Of a DNA stretch of 64,000 nucleotides, positions 36,327 through 47,930 are shown one piece after another. Source of the DNA: Salvelinus alpinus (Eukaryota; Chordata; Actinopteri; Salmoniformes; Salmonidae); the NCBI RefSeq assembly GCF_045679555.1, contig NC_092110.1, positions 4,777,890-4,841,889 of the forward strand, in the 5' to 3' direction. The notes beneath the pieces are model-generated. The model was not told the origin of the DNA. It did no database searches and saw only the letters and a program-made list of their open reading frames with translations. How positions within the stretch are numbered: position 1 is the stretch's first letter; every line of letters begins with the position of its first letter. Made by a program: the position numbers and the translations under genes.

Positions 36327-37003
36327 CAGTGCATTCGGAAAGTACTCAGACCCCTTGACTTTTTCCACATTACAGCCTTATTCTAAAATTGATTAAATTA
36401 TTGTTTTCCCTTATAAATCTACACACAATACCTCATAATGACAAATTGAAAACTGTTTTTTTAGAAATTATTGTGAATTTATAAAAAAATAAAACATAAA
36501 TACCTTATTTACATAAGTATTCAGACCCTTTGCTATGAGACTTGAGCTGCATCCTGTTTCCATTGATCATCCTTGAGATGTTTCTAAACTTGATTGTAGT
36601 CCACCTGTGGTAAATTCAATGATTGGACATGATTTGGAAAGGCACACACCTGTCTATATAAGGTCCCACAGTTGACAGTTGCATGTCAGAGCAAAAACCA
36701 AGCCATGAGGTCAAAGAAATTGTCCGTAGAGCTCTGAGACCGGATTGTGTTGAGGCACAGATCTGGGGAAGAGTACAAAAGATTTCTGCAACATTGAAGG
36801 TCCCCAAGAACACAGTGGCCTCCATCATCCTTAAATGGAAGAAGTTTGGAACCCCTAAGACTTTTCCTAGAGCTGGCTGCCCAGCCAAACTGAGCAATCG
36901 AGGGAGAAGGGCCTTGGTCAGGGAGGTGACCAGGAATCCAATGATCACTCTGACAGAGCTACAGAGTTCCTCTGTGGAGATGGGAAAACCTTCTCTGAAT
37001 ACA
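36327..37003 (+). mobile_element. Tc1-like family A copy 3, 5' half only
   Basis: Terminal repeat CAGTGCATTCGGAAAGTACT, then the pre-coding region and the transposase N-terminus. The frame at 36683-37039 has HEVKEIVRRALRPDCVEAQI, followed by ISATLKVPKNTVASIILKW (helix-turn-helix) and a GCPAKLSNRGRRALVREV linker. The match stops at about 37003, before the DDE domain. The frame beyond is unrelated sequence. Confidence 0.9.
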
Positions 37004-38678
37004 TTTAATTTAACCCCAGAAAACACACCCACTGGGTAGCCTACCAATTTAACCAGGGAGTTTTTGTTCAATTCGTTTTTCTGTTCATTTCTTCAAAGTA
37101 ATCCCTTTAAATATGGTGTACCTTTAATTAGAATTTGATTGGCACAAGACTATAATGTAGACTATGGAGAATGCGCTCAGAACACAGAAAGATGGCCATG
37201 AAAACATATGTATATTGGTCTCTGTTTCAGAACCCATGGACAGATGGGTTCTGAAACAAAAAAAACTCAGATTTGACACATTATTTATGTTTAGGGAAAA
37301 ATCACGGATCCTACTTCATGGAAAAAATAAAGCTTTTACGCACGAACCCCAAAAAGTTGGTTTGATTCATTCTGAAAGTTGCCACATTCAGTTCATCAAT
37401 GGTAACATTGGAAGTAATGTAGCCTACACTATATTTATACTATGGAGAATAGTATGCAATGGTATGATATAATAAATATACCCTAATTGCCTGCACTGAT
37501 CATGGAACTGTGTGATGGCAAATGCCAAGTCTTGTGCCATGCGTCAAGTTCAAAGTTCAGGTTTGAGCGCCATAATGAGCTCCATAATGAGCTCCATAAT
37601 GATTTATTAAACCTACATGTCCACATTAGTTTTTTTACTATAATTTGTATTTGGCCTAGTATCCACTATTACTTGACCCTCAGCCAAAACCACAAGGACG
37701 TGACAGCGTTTTACAGAGGAAAGAAATATAGGTTGGCTGAATCAAACAATGTAATGGAATGATACTAATGCAGGGAAGGGAACAAAAACTACATTCAAAG
37801 TTATATATAAATGCTTATTACATAAGGCCGCTACTGATAGCGGCTAATAATATTTAATATAGCCTATAGCCTACACATTTAAGGAAACAGGAACATTTTA
37901 CCCCCATGCATAGGTTCAAGGTCAGAAACACAGAGACAAGTGCATAAAAAATTTGAAAAGTTCCATTTACACATGCGTAACTTGGGTCTGAATTTCCCCC
38001 ATAGGGCCTAAAGCAAAAAATGCTATTTAAAATCATAAGGCTAAAATAGAGACAAACACATACGCAACGTTACGGAATGGCCAAACCTACAACAAGCTAT
38101 GCTTCCATCCTCTTCAACAGAAAGCAAAAACAATGACAAACAATTGTCTTTTTTCCTAAGTTGGCAGTGTCCAGTAAATACAACAACAACAAAAATCCTA
38201 TTAGAGTAACTACAAAAACATGAGGTTTTCAGAAATCATTAAATTAAAAGAGAAAGATTTATAGCAATGCTGTTGGCAGGAAAACATCATTACCACTTTG
38301 ACCCGTTTGGATGAAGCAAATCAGAGCAACTACCATCCTAGCTACCAAACGCCAGCTACGTCAACATGCGCACAATGCATAGCCTACTGTACATCACACT
38401 GGCACATTTGCCAATGTATGGGGATAGTTTGGGTGTAAAAAAACAAGATGAGAACAAGCGTATTATATTCGCCAGTATGTTTGGAGTCTTTCGAAATGTT
38501 TCCTAGGTCAAAGCCATGCCAAATTCCATCATACTGTATATAAGCACTTTCAACATCAACATATTTTCCAATCAGGCTATAAATGTATGATTGTTTCCAC
38601 ATTGAGAAAGAATTATGGGGCTCAATGAAAGTGGAATCGAAAATGTATCACACAAAAAAGTTGTGTAGATTGTACGGT
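37004..38678. other. Intergenic, no gene recognised
   Basis: A 12-bp unit (AGCTCCATAATG) is repeated about three times near 37575-37605. Otherwise unique-looking AT-rich sequence between slc25a21 and the plekhh1 3' end. Confidence 0.5.
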
Positions 38679-39632
38679 TTATTTGATTTTAATCACAGAA
38701 TCTCATAACAGCTAAGCACATCGTATATAATCTGTTTCAATGACCTAACATCCCAAATTCACAAATCATACTGCATTCATACAGTGTAAAACTGTCAAGT
38801 TAAATTATTCAGCTACTTTAGACAAAGTCATTGTCAGTTTTGAATGTTTCAGTTGAAAACCTAACAGTTCTGCCAAACATAATTTACAGCATACAAAAAA
38901 AGACACAAAATGCTGGAAATGAAATAAATAAGTACAAAAAAACAAGTGGTTTGATCCAAAACAATTCAAGTCACTAATAACATTTGAATATCTGTAATTG
39001 TACCAGTCGTATGTGGCTGGACCTCTCCATGTAATCCGTCCTACCTGGCTGCGTTCTCATTACCTTCCATTGTATTGTATAGTCGTAGCGTTATTCGTTT
39101 ACATTTGTGTTGCTGTTGCTGTTCCTGTCCATTAGTGTTCCGTATTATGTCATGTTCTATGTTTTGTGTGGACCCCAGGAAGAATAGTTGCTGCTTCTTC
39201 AGTAGGAACATGCCACCCAATGACTTACTTCATACATCTGACAGACACATCATACATTATATTCCATCTCTATTCTTCACTATAATCTTTAAAAAAGATT
39301 GATAACCATTAAGTGGTCCAAATGGTTATAAAAACATTGCTTGGTCAGAATGGTACAATCATCACTCGTTATTATACGTTATAGAGCTTTGATGGTTCCT
39401 CCTCAGGCCCTGGCCTGGTGTTTTCTAGAAAAGTCATTTTGTATAATTATTTGATGAAAAAAATCAAGTACAATTTGATTTCTCGTATATTATAATTATT
39501 TTGTACTGGTTTAATGTTAAATAAAGTTAGTCCAATCGACATTAGGTACCAAAGAGCCAAAAGAAATCAACAGTATTTTCCTCTTTTTTTAAACAGCCTT
39601 TTTCCCTTAAAAAAAAGACAGTGGATGCATTG

Positions 39633-39690
39633 CAAAGGGAGCCCTTTTCCCTATATAGTGCACTATAAAGGGAATAGGGTGCCATTTGGC
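39633..39690. mobile_element. Palindromic MITE, copy 7, centre deleted
   Basis: Only TTTTCCCTATATAGTGCACT and AAAGGGAATAGGGTGCCATT remain. They are adjacent and form a tight hairpin of about 58 bp, within the possible plekhh1 3' UTR. Confidence 0.75.
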
Positions 39691-39817
39691 ATACACTGTC
39701 TGGGACAGACAAGGGTGGCGGTGTGGGAGAGTTAAGGTTTAAATGAGGGAGAAGTTGCCAGCTATTAAGGTTATTTCTCATTGTATAGATAATGGCCAGA
39801 CTGCCAAGGTCAACAAG

Positions 39818-39818
<1 letters not shown>

Positions 39819-39858
<40 letters not shown>

Positions 39859-39892
39859 TGTGTGTGTGTGTGTGTGTATGTGTGTGTGTGTT
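39819..39892. repeat. GT microsatellite
   Basis: About 36 GT units with two interruptions (TCTG and TATG). Confidence 0.96.
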
Positions 39893-40520
39893 GGTCCTTT
39901 ATGCTGATCCCACACTGTAAATCTCCTTTTTCAAGGCTCAATTGTTTTTCAAATAGTCCCCAAACGTGAGCATATTTTTGTAAATGAAGCAGAGGTGAAC
40001 ACTCTTGTTACAGGACTAAATACAACAATTTAAAGACTAAAACACAAACATTCGAAGAGCGACATCTTCATATGAACCACAAACGATATCCTCTCCCACT
40101 TCTTCCGACTAACTGTTAACCCTTTGATCTATTGTCCCTTCCACAAATGACGATCTCCCATTCATCGTGGTTAAACAGAAATGTCATATGTATATGCAAC
40201 AGAATCCACTCCCGGCCAGAGGGAATGAGGGCAAAATAAAACAATGTCCATTTTCAGGTGTAATGTATGTGGAGCAGAATATCTTCTGTACCACAACTCC
40301 CACAATCCCCTGTAGTTTCTCAGTCCTGGATCATGTTCAGTAGGGTACACTGTCGCAAAACCATTTGAAATGGAAAACAAAAATGAGCATTTCTTATTTG
40401 ACAAGTCCAGGTATAGATCCTCCTTGTTTCAGTCAGTTTTCTTCCATTTATTGGCTAAGGAACATGACCCTGTTTTTCCAAAGATGCACTGGAACAGGGG
40501 GTTGATTGTGGTTTCTGTAT

Positions 40521-40721
40521 TCACAGTAGAGTGGGTCCTTTGGTTGTGTAGGTCATGGAGGGAAAGTGTCTGCTATCCACGTCCCACATATTCCCGGCCT
40601 CAGCCCCATCCCCACGGGGCCCCAGAGGGGAGCAGGGTCCTGGGGACTGGTGCTGGGCCCCAGGAAGGACGGGGGTCCAGTAGTTAATATAGTTGGCCAT
40701 TAACAGAGTCAACTCCAGGAT
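40521..40721 (-). CDS. plekhh1: plekhh1 terminal exon (FERM F3 end and C-terminus)
   Basis: It encodes residues 684-749 of the joined fragment: ILELTLLMANYINYW, the last helix of the F3 lobe, then a Pro/Gly-rich tail ending TYTTKGPTLL and a TGA at 40521-40523. The acceptor on the minus strand is a strong pyrimidine tract, CTCTCCTTCCAG. The exon begins in phase 0, matching the donor at 46095. The conserved final helix packs on the F3 sandwich in FERM folds; the tail looks unstructured. Confidence 0.9.
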   Translation of the reverse strand: MLELTLLMANYINYWTPVLPGAQHQSPGPCSPLGPRGDGAEAGNMWDVDSRHFPSMTYTTKGPTLL

Positions 40722-41496
40722 CTGGAAGGAGAGAAGAGGGAGGGAGGACAGGAGGAGGAGACCGTGCAGGGGAGAGAGAGGAGGAGAGAGCAGAGGACAG
40801 AAGGAGAAGACGGGAGGGGAGAGGAGAAGACAGAGTAAGGAGGGGGAAATTGTTTAACCATTTTAAATGATTGAATTTCATTTGATCCAAGGGAGCTGGA
40901 TGCCCATTTGCTCACATTTAAAAGTTCAGTTTAAAGCCAATGAGAAAACCATAGAAATGACTTGACTTGACTTCATGAATACAGCAGGGCCTTATTAGCA
41001 AATTGACTCTACTGTATGCTTAGGCCAGGCACCAACCCAACACAGATTAACGACTGGTGGCTCAAGCCAAAATCACCTTTTAAAGTCAATTTCAGTGCAC
41101 TGGTCATTTATTTGCGTTTCTTTGAATCGCTCCCTTTGGCTCCTCTGAGCCAGAACAGATCAAATAAAATCGAGGATCAACCTGCTTTCTACATCTGCCC
41201 AAGGCAGTGGAGGGTAACCTTGCGATTATATCACGTAATATGAGATTTTATCCAAAGCTATTTAAGGTAATTGAACCCATGACCCTGGTTGCTGCTTGTG
41301 GACCATGCAACACAGCAGGAGCTCACCTCCTACTTTTCACGCTGGCTTTCTGCACAGCAAGATCCTATTGACTGACTGAAAGTTGGCAGAGCTGTTGTGG
41401 TCCATGATGATAATTATCCACTAATTGTTTTCACTGACCACTTGCACTTGGCCAGAGGTAAAGCCAAACCTACGGTAAGTCTTACCTATAGAAATA
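40722..41496. other. plekhh1 last intron, proximal unannotated part
   Basis: A GA-rich (minus-strand CT-rich) stretch at about 40722-40850 adjoins the acceptor. The rest shows no exon and no recognised repeat up to the family D element. Confidence 0.55.
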
Positions 41497-41802
41497 CACT
41501 GAACATTAATATAAACGCAACATGTAAAGTGTTGGTCCCATGTTTCATCAGCTGAAATAAAATATCCCAGAAATGTTCCATATGCACAAAAAGCTTACTT
41601 CTCTCAAATGTTGTGCACAAATTGTGCATTTGTCCTTTGCCAAGAAAATCCATCCACTTGACAGGTGTGGCATATCAAGAAGCTGATTAAACAGCATGAT
41701 CATTACACAGGTCTACCTTGTGCTGGGGACAATAAAAGGTCAATCTAAAATGTGCCCCATGGTGGCGGGGTGGTTATGGTATGGGCAGGCATAAGCTACG
41801 GG
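41497..41802 (+). mobile_element. Tc1-like family D, 5' fragment (pairs with 44404-44797)
   Basis: It starts with CACTGAACATTAATATAAACG and follows the family D 5' end, then jumps to GTGCCCCATGGTGGCGGGGT (the HGGxG coding block). It ends where family H sequence begins. Its likely 3' partner lies 2.6 kb away on the same strand. In plekhh1 last intron. Confidence 0.82.
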
Positions 41803-43132
41803 TTCCAATGGCACGTTGTGTTAGCTAATCCAAGTTGATCATTTTAAAAGGCTAATTGATCATTAGAAAACCCTTTTGCAATTATGTTAGCACAGCTGAA
41901 AACTGTGTCCTGATTAAAAAAGCAATACAACTGGCCTTTTTTTTTTAGACTAGTTGAGTATCTGGAGCATCAGCATTTTTGGATTCGATTACAGGCTCAA
42001 AATGTCCAGAAACAAAGATTTTCTTCTGAAACTCATCAGTCTATTCTTGTTCTGAGAAATGAAGGTTATTCCATGCGAGAAATTGCCAAGAAACTGAAGA
42101 TCTTGTACAATGTTGGGTACTACTCCCTTCACAGAACAGCATAAACTGGCTCTAACCAGAATAGAAAGAGGAGTGGGAGGCCCCGGTGCACAACTGAGCA
42201 AGAGGACAAGTACATTAGAGTGTCTAGTTTGAGAAACAGATGCCTCACAAGTCCTCAACTGGCAGCTTCATGAAATAGTACCCGCAAAACACCAGCCTCA
42301 ACGTCAACAGTGAAGAGGTGACTCCGGGATGCTGGCCTTCTAGGCAGAGTTGCAAAGAAAAAGCCATATCTCAGACTGGCCAATAAAAATAAAAGATTAA
42401 GATGGGCAAAAGAACACGAACACTGGACAGAAGAAGACTGGACAAAATTGTTATGGAAAGACAAATCTAACTTTGAGGTGTTCGTATCACAAAGAAGAAC
42501 ATTTGTGAGACGGGCAGAAAAATGAAAAGATGCGTGGTTGACGCCACCTGTCAAGCATGGTGGAGGCAACGTGATGGTCTGTGGGTGCTTTGGTGCTGGT
42601 AAAGTGGGAGATTTGTACAGGGTAAAAGGGATCTTGAAGAAGGAAGGCTATCACTCCATTTTGCAACGCCATGCCATATCCTGTGGACGGCGCTTAATTG
42701 GAGCCAATTTCCTCCTACAACAGGACAATGACCCAAAGCACAGCTCCAAACTATGCAAGAACTATTTAGGGAAGAAGCAGTCAGCTGGTATTCTGTCTAT
42801 AATGGAGTGGCCAGCAATCACCCGATCTCAACCCTATTGAGCTGTTGTGGGAGGTGCTTCAGGAAGCATGGGGTGAAATCTCTTCAGATTACCTCAACAA
42901 TTTGACAACTAGAATGCCAAAGGTCTGCAAGGTTGTAATTGCTGCAAATGGAGAATTCTTTGACGAAAGCAAAGTTTGAAGGATACAATTATTATTTCAA
43001 TTAAAAATAATTATTTTATAACCTTGTCAACGTCTTGACTATATTTCCTATTCATTTTGCAACAAATTTCATGTATGTTTTCATGGAAAACAAGAACATT
43101 TCTAAGTGACCCCAAACTTTTGAACAGTAGTG
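41803..43132 (+). mobile_element. Tc1-like family H, 5'-truncated, decayed transposase
   Basis: It begins within the pre-coding region and ends with the terminal repeat CCCAAACTTTTGAACAGTAG before a TA. Plus-strand transposase is traceable from about 41998: YSMREIAKKLKI-like HTH in one frame, WKDKSNFEVF (first Asp kept, neighbours changed), VKHGGGNVMVCGCFGAG, LLQQDNDPKHSS, and then, after a frameshift, [11 protein letters not shown]. Several stops and frame changes are present. Confidence 0.88.
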
Positions 43133-44403
43133 TATAGTCTAATAGGCCGACACAATAAGAAGACAGACACAGTGGCAGAATAAATTCAACCACAACTTTG
43201 TTTCATCACAAAACCGTAGCGCAACCTCTGTCCGGTGAAGTCCACAAAGCATATTGCATGTAACAAACAGTTACATGACCTACAGCATGGTCAAGCATGT
43301 TAATGTTTCCGACATTTCAGACCACTAAACTAACGTTATTGATTTAGAACCACGGGGTTACCGCAAGTCGCAAAGAAAACAGGAGCTGCCTCCACTATTC
43401 CAGCACCATTTCAACATCATCAAATCATCTATGCTTAGTCGAATACAGTGACAACTAAAAGATACCAAAAACAATTTAGTCCAATCAACGTAAAATAAAT
43501 ATGATGTGGCTGTCCATGTTTCTTATTTCTGTGTGCATTCGTGTAAGTAGAAAAAACATATCGACTCACCCTACTTGTAGAGAAACGCCAAGGCTTTCAT
43601 GTTGACGAAACGGTCTCTATCACTGTCACACAGTACACGTGTTTATTTTTTATTTTTTATCGAAGGCTACCTGGCAAAAATGTTTGGTCGCCAGCCTAAC
43701 TTCCTTTCATGGGCAACGTTAGCTAGTTAGCGTTTGCCTTCTACATCTAGCTACATATTGAACTTCCATCCTCTCAGGCCAGGGGCACAATGTATGAATT
43801 TATGATTGGATCAGAATTACCATTATAATCATTGGCCAGTATGGAGAATTAGTCAATCCAAATCCCTATCTCCATCTATGGCTAATTTAGGAAAGGGACA
43901 ATTTTAGCTGGCTGGCTAGCTAGCCACTGGAGGACAACGAGCTGCAACAGTTCAAGTTGTTTCTGTCAACGACGTATGCTCTCGGTGCAATGTGATAGGA
44001 GTTACGCCAAATCCAAACTGGCATGCCTTGACACTTTTTTTGGTGGGCCAGGACCATTCACAGTTGAGCTCACTCAGTTTAGCTCAATGCTGATTGGGTA
44101 TTATTTTATACTTTATTTGTCAAGGGATCCCAAATGCTCGCTGGCTTCCCTTGCATTAAATTCTATGGGCGACAACAATGTCATACTCATTATGACCAGA
44201 CAGCATCAGATAGATGGCCTACACATACAGAAACAGAGGGGCGCTGTTTTGCTCACTCGGATGCTTTCTCCGGTGAGATACATTCAGACTCATGAGAATT
44301 TAAGGGAAATTATGAACCACGGGGAGACGAAAGATTTATTATTTGGTACATTTTGGGGGGAAGCCTGGCTTCCCTTGGCATCCATGAATACAAACCACTA
44401 CCC
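43133..44403. other. Unclassified sequence between two family D halves
   Basis: About 1.27 kb with no Tc1 signature. The right part, about 44010-44403 (with GTGGGCCAGGACCATTCACA and GAAGCCTGGCTTCCCTTGGC), resembles an unclassified salmonid dispersed repeat that I recall but cannot name. A 146-codon plus-strand frame (43976-44416) runs into the Tc1 end and is not called a gene. Confidence 0.45.
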
Positions 44404-44797
44404 AGTTTTTCCATAGCCTGCATACTCGCCAGAAATGTGACCCATTGAGCACGATTGGGATGCTCTGGATCGACAGCGTGTTCTAGTTCCCCCCCAATAT
44501 CCAGCAACTTCGCACAGCCATTGAAGAAGAGTGGGACATTCCACAGGCCACAATCAACACCCTGATCAATGCTGCATGACAATGCTGCATCACACCAGAT
44601 ACTGACTGGTTTTCTGATTCACTCACCTACTTTTTGTTAAGGTATATGTGACCAACAGATGCATATCTGTATTCCCAGTCATGTGAAATCCATAGATTAG
44701 GGCCTAATGCATTAATTTCAATTGACTGATTTCCTTAACTGTTACTCAGTAAAATATTTGAAATTGTTGCATGTTGCGTTTATATTTTTGTTCATTA
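44404..44797 (+). mobile_element. Tc1-like family D, 3' fragment
   Basis: It carries the transposase C-terminal part (PTHEHDWDALD-like, then RTAIEEEWD) and the 3' untranslated region. It ends in the terminal repeat ATGTTGCGTTTATATTTTTG. It is on the same strand as 41497-41802, so the two are probably one element split by later events. Confidence 0.82.
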
Positions 44798-44858
44798 TAG
44801 AATGAAATAGAATATATAATGTTTTTATGGCCTTGCCTTGAGTTAAGACATACTGGAG

Positions 44859-46116
44859 ACTAGGTAACCTTACCTTGGGTTTAGCAATAGAGACGACTAG
44901 GTAACCTTACCTTGGGTTTAGCAATAGAGACGATTAGGTAACTTTACCTTGGGTTTAGCAATAGAGACGACTAGGTAACTTTACCTTGGGTTTAGCCATA
45001 GAGACGACTAGGTAACTTTACCTTGGGTTTAGCCATAGAGACGACTAGGTAACTTTACCTTGGGTTTAGCCATAGAGACGACTAGGTAACTTTACCTTGG
45101 GTTTAGCCATAGAGACGACTAGGTAACTTTACCTTGGGTTTAGCCATAGAGACGACTAGGTAACTTTACCTTGGGTTTAGCCATAGAGACGACTAGGTAA
45201 CTTTACCTTGGGTTTAGCCATAGAGACGACTAGGTAACTTTACCTTGGGTTTAGCCATAGAGACGACTAGGTAACTTTACCTTGGGTTTAGCCATAGAGA
45301 CGACTAGGTAACTTTACCTTGGGTTTAGCCATAGAGACGACTAGGTAACTTTACCTTGGGTTTAGCCATAGAGACGACTAGGTAACTTTACCTTGGGTTT
45401 AGCCATAGAGACGACTAGGTAACTTTACCTTGGGTTTAGCCATAGAGACGACTAGGTAACTTTACCTTGGGTTTAGCCATAGAGACGACTAGGTAACTTT
45501 ACCTTGGGTTTAGCCATAGAGACGACTAGGTAACTTTACCTTGGGTTTAGCCATAGAGACGACTAGGTAACTTTACCTTGGGTTTAGCCATAGAGACGAC
45601 TAGGTAACCTTACCTTGGGTTTAGCCATAGAGACGACTAGGTAACTTTACCTTGGGTTTAGCCATAGAGACGACTAGGTAACTTTACCTTGGGTTTAGCC
45701 ATAGAGACGACTAGGTAACTTTACCTTGGGTTTAGCCATAGAGACGACTAGGTAACTTTACCTTGGGTTTAGCCATAGAGACGACTAGGTAACTTTACCT
45801 TGGGTTTAGCCATAGCGACGACTAGGTAATTTTACCTTGGGTTTAGCCATAGAGACGACTAGGTAACTTTACCTTGGGTTTAGCCATAGAGACGACTAGG
45901 TAACTTTACCTTGGGTTTAGCCATAGAGACGACTAGGTAACTTTACCTTGGGTTTAGCCATAGAGACGACTAGGTAACTTTACCTTGGGTTTAGCCATAG
46001 AGACGACTAGGTAACTTTACCTTGGGTTTAGCCATAGAGACGACTAGGTAACCTTACCTTGGGTTTAGCCATAGAGACGACTAGGTAACCTTACCTTGGG
46101 TTTAGCCATAGCGAAG
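44859..46116 (-). repeat. 37-bp minisatellite built from a plekhh1 exon/5' splice-site junction
   Basis: Thirty-four units with an exact 37-bp period: the first unit starts at 44859 and the last at 46080, a distance of 33 x 37. Each unit on the minus strand holds CTATGGCTAAACCCAAG followed directly by GTAA(A/G)GTTACCTAGT. These are the last 17 bases of the plekhh1 exon at 46095-46241, its donor site and the first intron bases. The unit at 46080-46116 is the genuine junction; the other 33 lie in the intron. Units are nearly identical; variants include GCAATAG in the first units, CCTTACC in the outer units, and one with GTAAAATT near 45820. Such homogeneity suggests recent expansion or ongoing conversion. 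Confidence 0.97.
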
Positions 46117-46241
46117 ACCAGTTTCTCCACACTCTTCTTCCCTCCACCCTGCTCTTTGGTCTGGCTCACTACCACCATCAGGTCGTCACGGCAACCGCCA
46201 AAGGTGATCACTGATTGGTAGGAGTACATGACCAGAAGGTG
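46095..46241 (-). CDS. plekhh1: plekhh1 exon (FERM F3, middle)
   Basis: It encodes residues 635-683: HLLVMYSYQSVITFGGCRDD, a K/G-rich loop (KEQGGGKKSVEK), then LVFAMAKPK. This is the beta-strand part of the PH-like F3 lobe. It is 147 bases, phase 0 at both ends. Acceptor CCTTTACAG; donor AAG|GTAAGG. The donor and the last 17 exon bases are the seed of the 37-bp minisatellite that fills the adjacent intron. If a repeat donor were used, translation would pass through nine extra codons and stop at TAA, losing the terminal exon. Confidence 0.93.
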
Positions 46242-46280
46242 CTGTAAAGGAATGGATGATTTTCTTCAGTTGTTTAAATA

Positions 46281-46603
46281 CAGTACCAGTCAAAAGTTTG
46301 GACACACCTACTCATTCCAGGGTTTTTCTTAATTTGTACTATTTCCTACATTGTAGAATAATAGTGAAGACATCAAAACTATGAAATAACACATATGGAA
46401 TCATGTAGTAACTATTAAAGTGTTAAACAAATCTAAATATATTTTAGATTTTAGATTCTTCTAAGTAGCCACCCTTTGCCTTGATGACAGCTTTGCACAC
46501 TCTTGGCATTTGTTGTCTTCACTATTATTCTACAATGTAGAAAATAGTCAAAAGAAAAGAAAAGCCCTTGAAGTAAGTATGTCCAAACTTTTGACTGGTA
46601 CTG
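46281..46603. mobile_element. Tc1-like family C MITE (323 bp)
   Basis: Complete inverted ends (CAGTACCAGTCAAAAGTTTG and its complement), flanked by TA at 46279-46280 and 46604-46605. The interior retains only subterminal sequence, with almost the entire coding region deleted. In the plekhh1 intron between the exons at 46095 and 47931. Confidence 0.93.
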
Positions 46604-46700
46604 TATGTATGAGAATAGGAAAACACATGGTACCCTTTTGACTTTGAGGGCTCTGATCTTTTCACGTTTGGTTTGTTCGGTTCAGTAGTGTAAGAAGCCG

Positions 46701-46918
46701 TTAAAGGAAAATACCACTCAAAAACAATATTTTGGTATTTGTTTAATTAGTCCATTGTTGATACTGTCCCAAAATGACGATGCACAACACATCATACTGT
46801 GACACTTTCTGTATTTTGAAAGTTGATTGCTGACATGCAAAACATTTTGGGACTGTATCAACAGTGGACTAATGAAACAAGTACCAAAATATAGTTTTTG
46901 AGTGGAATTTTCCTTTAA
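46701..46918. mobile_element. Foldback MITE, about 218 bp
   Basis: Arms of about 75 bp: TAAAGGAAAATACCACTCAA at the left matches the complement of the right end TTGAGTGGAATTTTCCTTTA. Inner blocks (TTGATACTGTCCCAAAATG / CATTTTGGGACTGTATCAA) also pair. There is no coding content. TIR and size fit a non-autonomous DNA element; its superfamily is not determined. Confidence 0.85.
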
Positions 46919-47205
46919 GTAATCTGTCTCATCTCTCTTCCTGGTACAGGCCAGAGGATCCTTTCTTTGGGAATTGGCTTCTTGTTATTGTTTTCTTAAG
47001 AGGCAAATTGAGCATGAACCATTGAAGCAGCCAGACATAATTTCTAATGCTTTATTGTGTATTTTCCTTATTTTCTCCCTAAGAACTAGTAAATGTATTG
47101 GAGCATGAAAGGACGCCATACCAGAAATGACAGAGGAATACGGCTAAGATAATTATAGTGTTTTAACATTGTTTATATCTCAGTCAGCATTTTGATCTCT
47201 GGGTA

Positions 47206-47403
47206 GACCCAGATCTGGTTTCATATACTATTTGAAATCTTTCAAATACTTTGGCCCTTTTCTCTAGACTGCCTGGAGAACCAGATGGGTGGGATTTGCA
47301 CTTTTGGGTCATTTTTATTGGTTTTATAAACCCAGGCAAGGTTAATCACCAGCTTAAGTATTTCAAATGCTTTCAAATAGTATTTGAATTGAACCCATGT
47401 CTG
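47206..47403. mobile_element. Foldback repeat, about 200 bp
   Basis: Left arm CCAGATCTGGTTTCATATAC then TATTTGAAATC; right arm ATTTCAAATGC, AATAGTATTTGAATTGAACC, then CATGTCTGG. The arms are inverted. The central part (GCCTGGAGAACCAGATGGGT) is single-copy here. Related degraded pieces lie at 4780-4925 and 31980-32250. Confidence 0.72.
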
Positions 47404-47930
47404 GTAAAATTGTAAGCCAGCAGTTTCTGTTTCCCTGTGGGGATCTGGTGTTTCAAACGCTGCAGTAGAAAATCATTCCAGACCAGTAGATCAACAAGCT
47501 TCTGCCCCTGTGGTCTGGCAACAGGCAGACTGGTAAAGAGAGAAGAGAAACCCCAAACCTTAAGTGCTCCGAATCTAAGCTAAGATTGTGCCCGATTAAA
47601 AAAGGAATTAGAGAATACCAAACCATACAACTTTGGTTGGATTCTGAAAGGTTGTTGTCTTTAAAAAAAAAAAAAGTGTAATGAAGGTAATTAATGGTTG
47701 AAATATGATGTCATTATCTGTTCAAGAGCTTTCTTCTGATGGTGGTCCTCTGACCACTGACTGTAGGTATTGAATCAACGAAACACGCCCCCCCCTTGTG
47801 GCCACTTTTAGTACCAGTAATGCCACATGGTTGGATTTTGACTCGCATGCATACTGTTAATAATCACTTATTCCATGGTAAATGAGCTAAGGAAGCAGAC
47901 ATGTAAACATCTAGATAAACACACACTTAC
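47404..47930. other. plekhh1 intron, unannotated part
   Basis: A short A-run at about 47661-47673 and a C-run near 47789-47796 only. No exon. Confidence 0.5.

Larger units (their letters stand above)
38679..40520 (-). other. plekhh1: Possible plekhh1 3' UTR (extent uncertain)
   Basis: It follows the stop codon on the minus strand. A minus-strand AATAAA is present at 38679-38684 and would give a roughly 1.8-kb 3' UTR. Another at 40447-40452 is only about 70 bases after the stop. The region contains a GT array (39819-39892) and a MITE (39633-39690). No downstream exon is seen. Transcript evidence is needed to set the end. Confidence 0.35.

Noticed and set aside
43976..44416. 146-codon plus-strand frame
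   Set aside because: It spans an unclassified repeat and enters a Tc1 3' fragment; no domain seen.
44859..46116. CRISPR-like regular array
   Set aside because: The period is regular, but units are contiguous with no variable spacers, and the unit is a host exon/intron junction in a vertebrate genome. It is a minisatellite.
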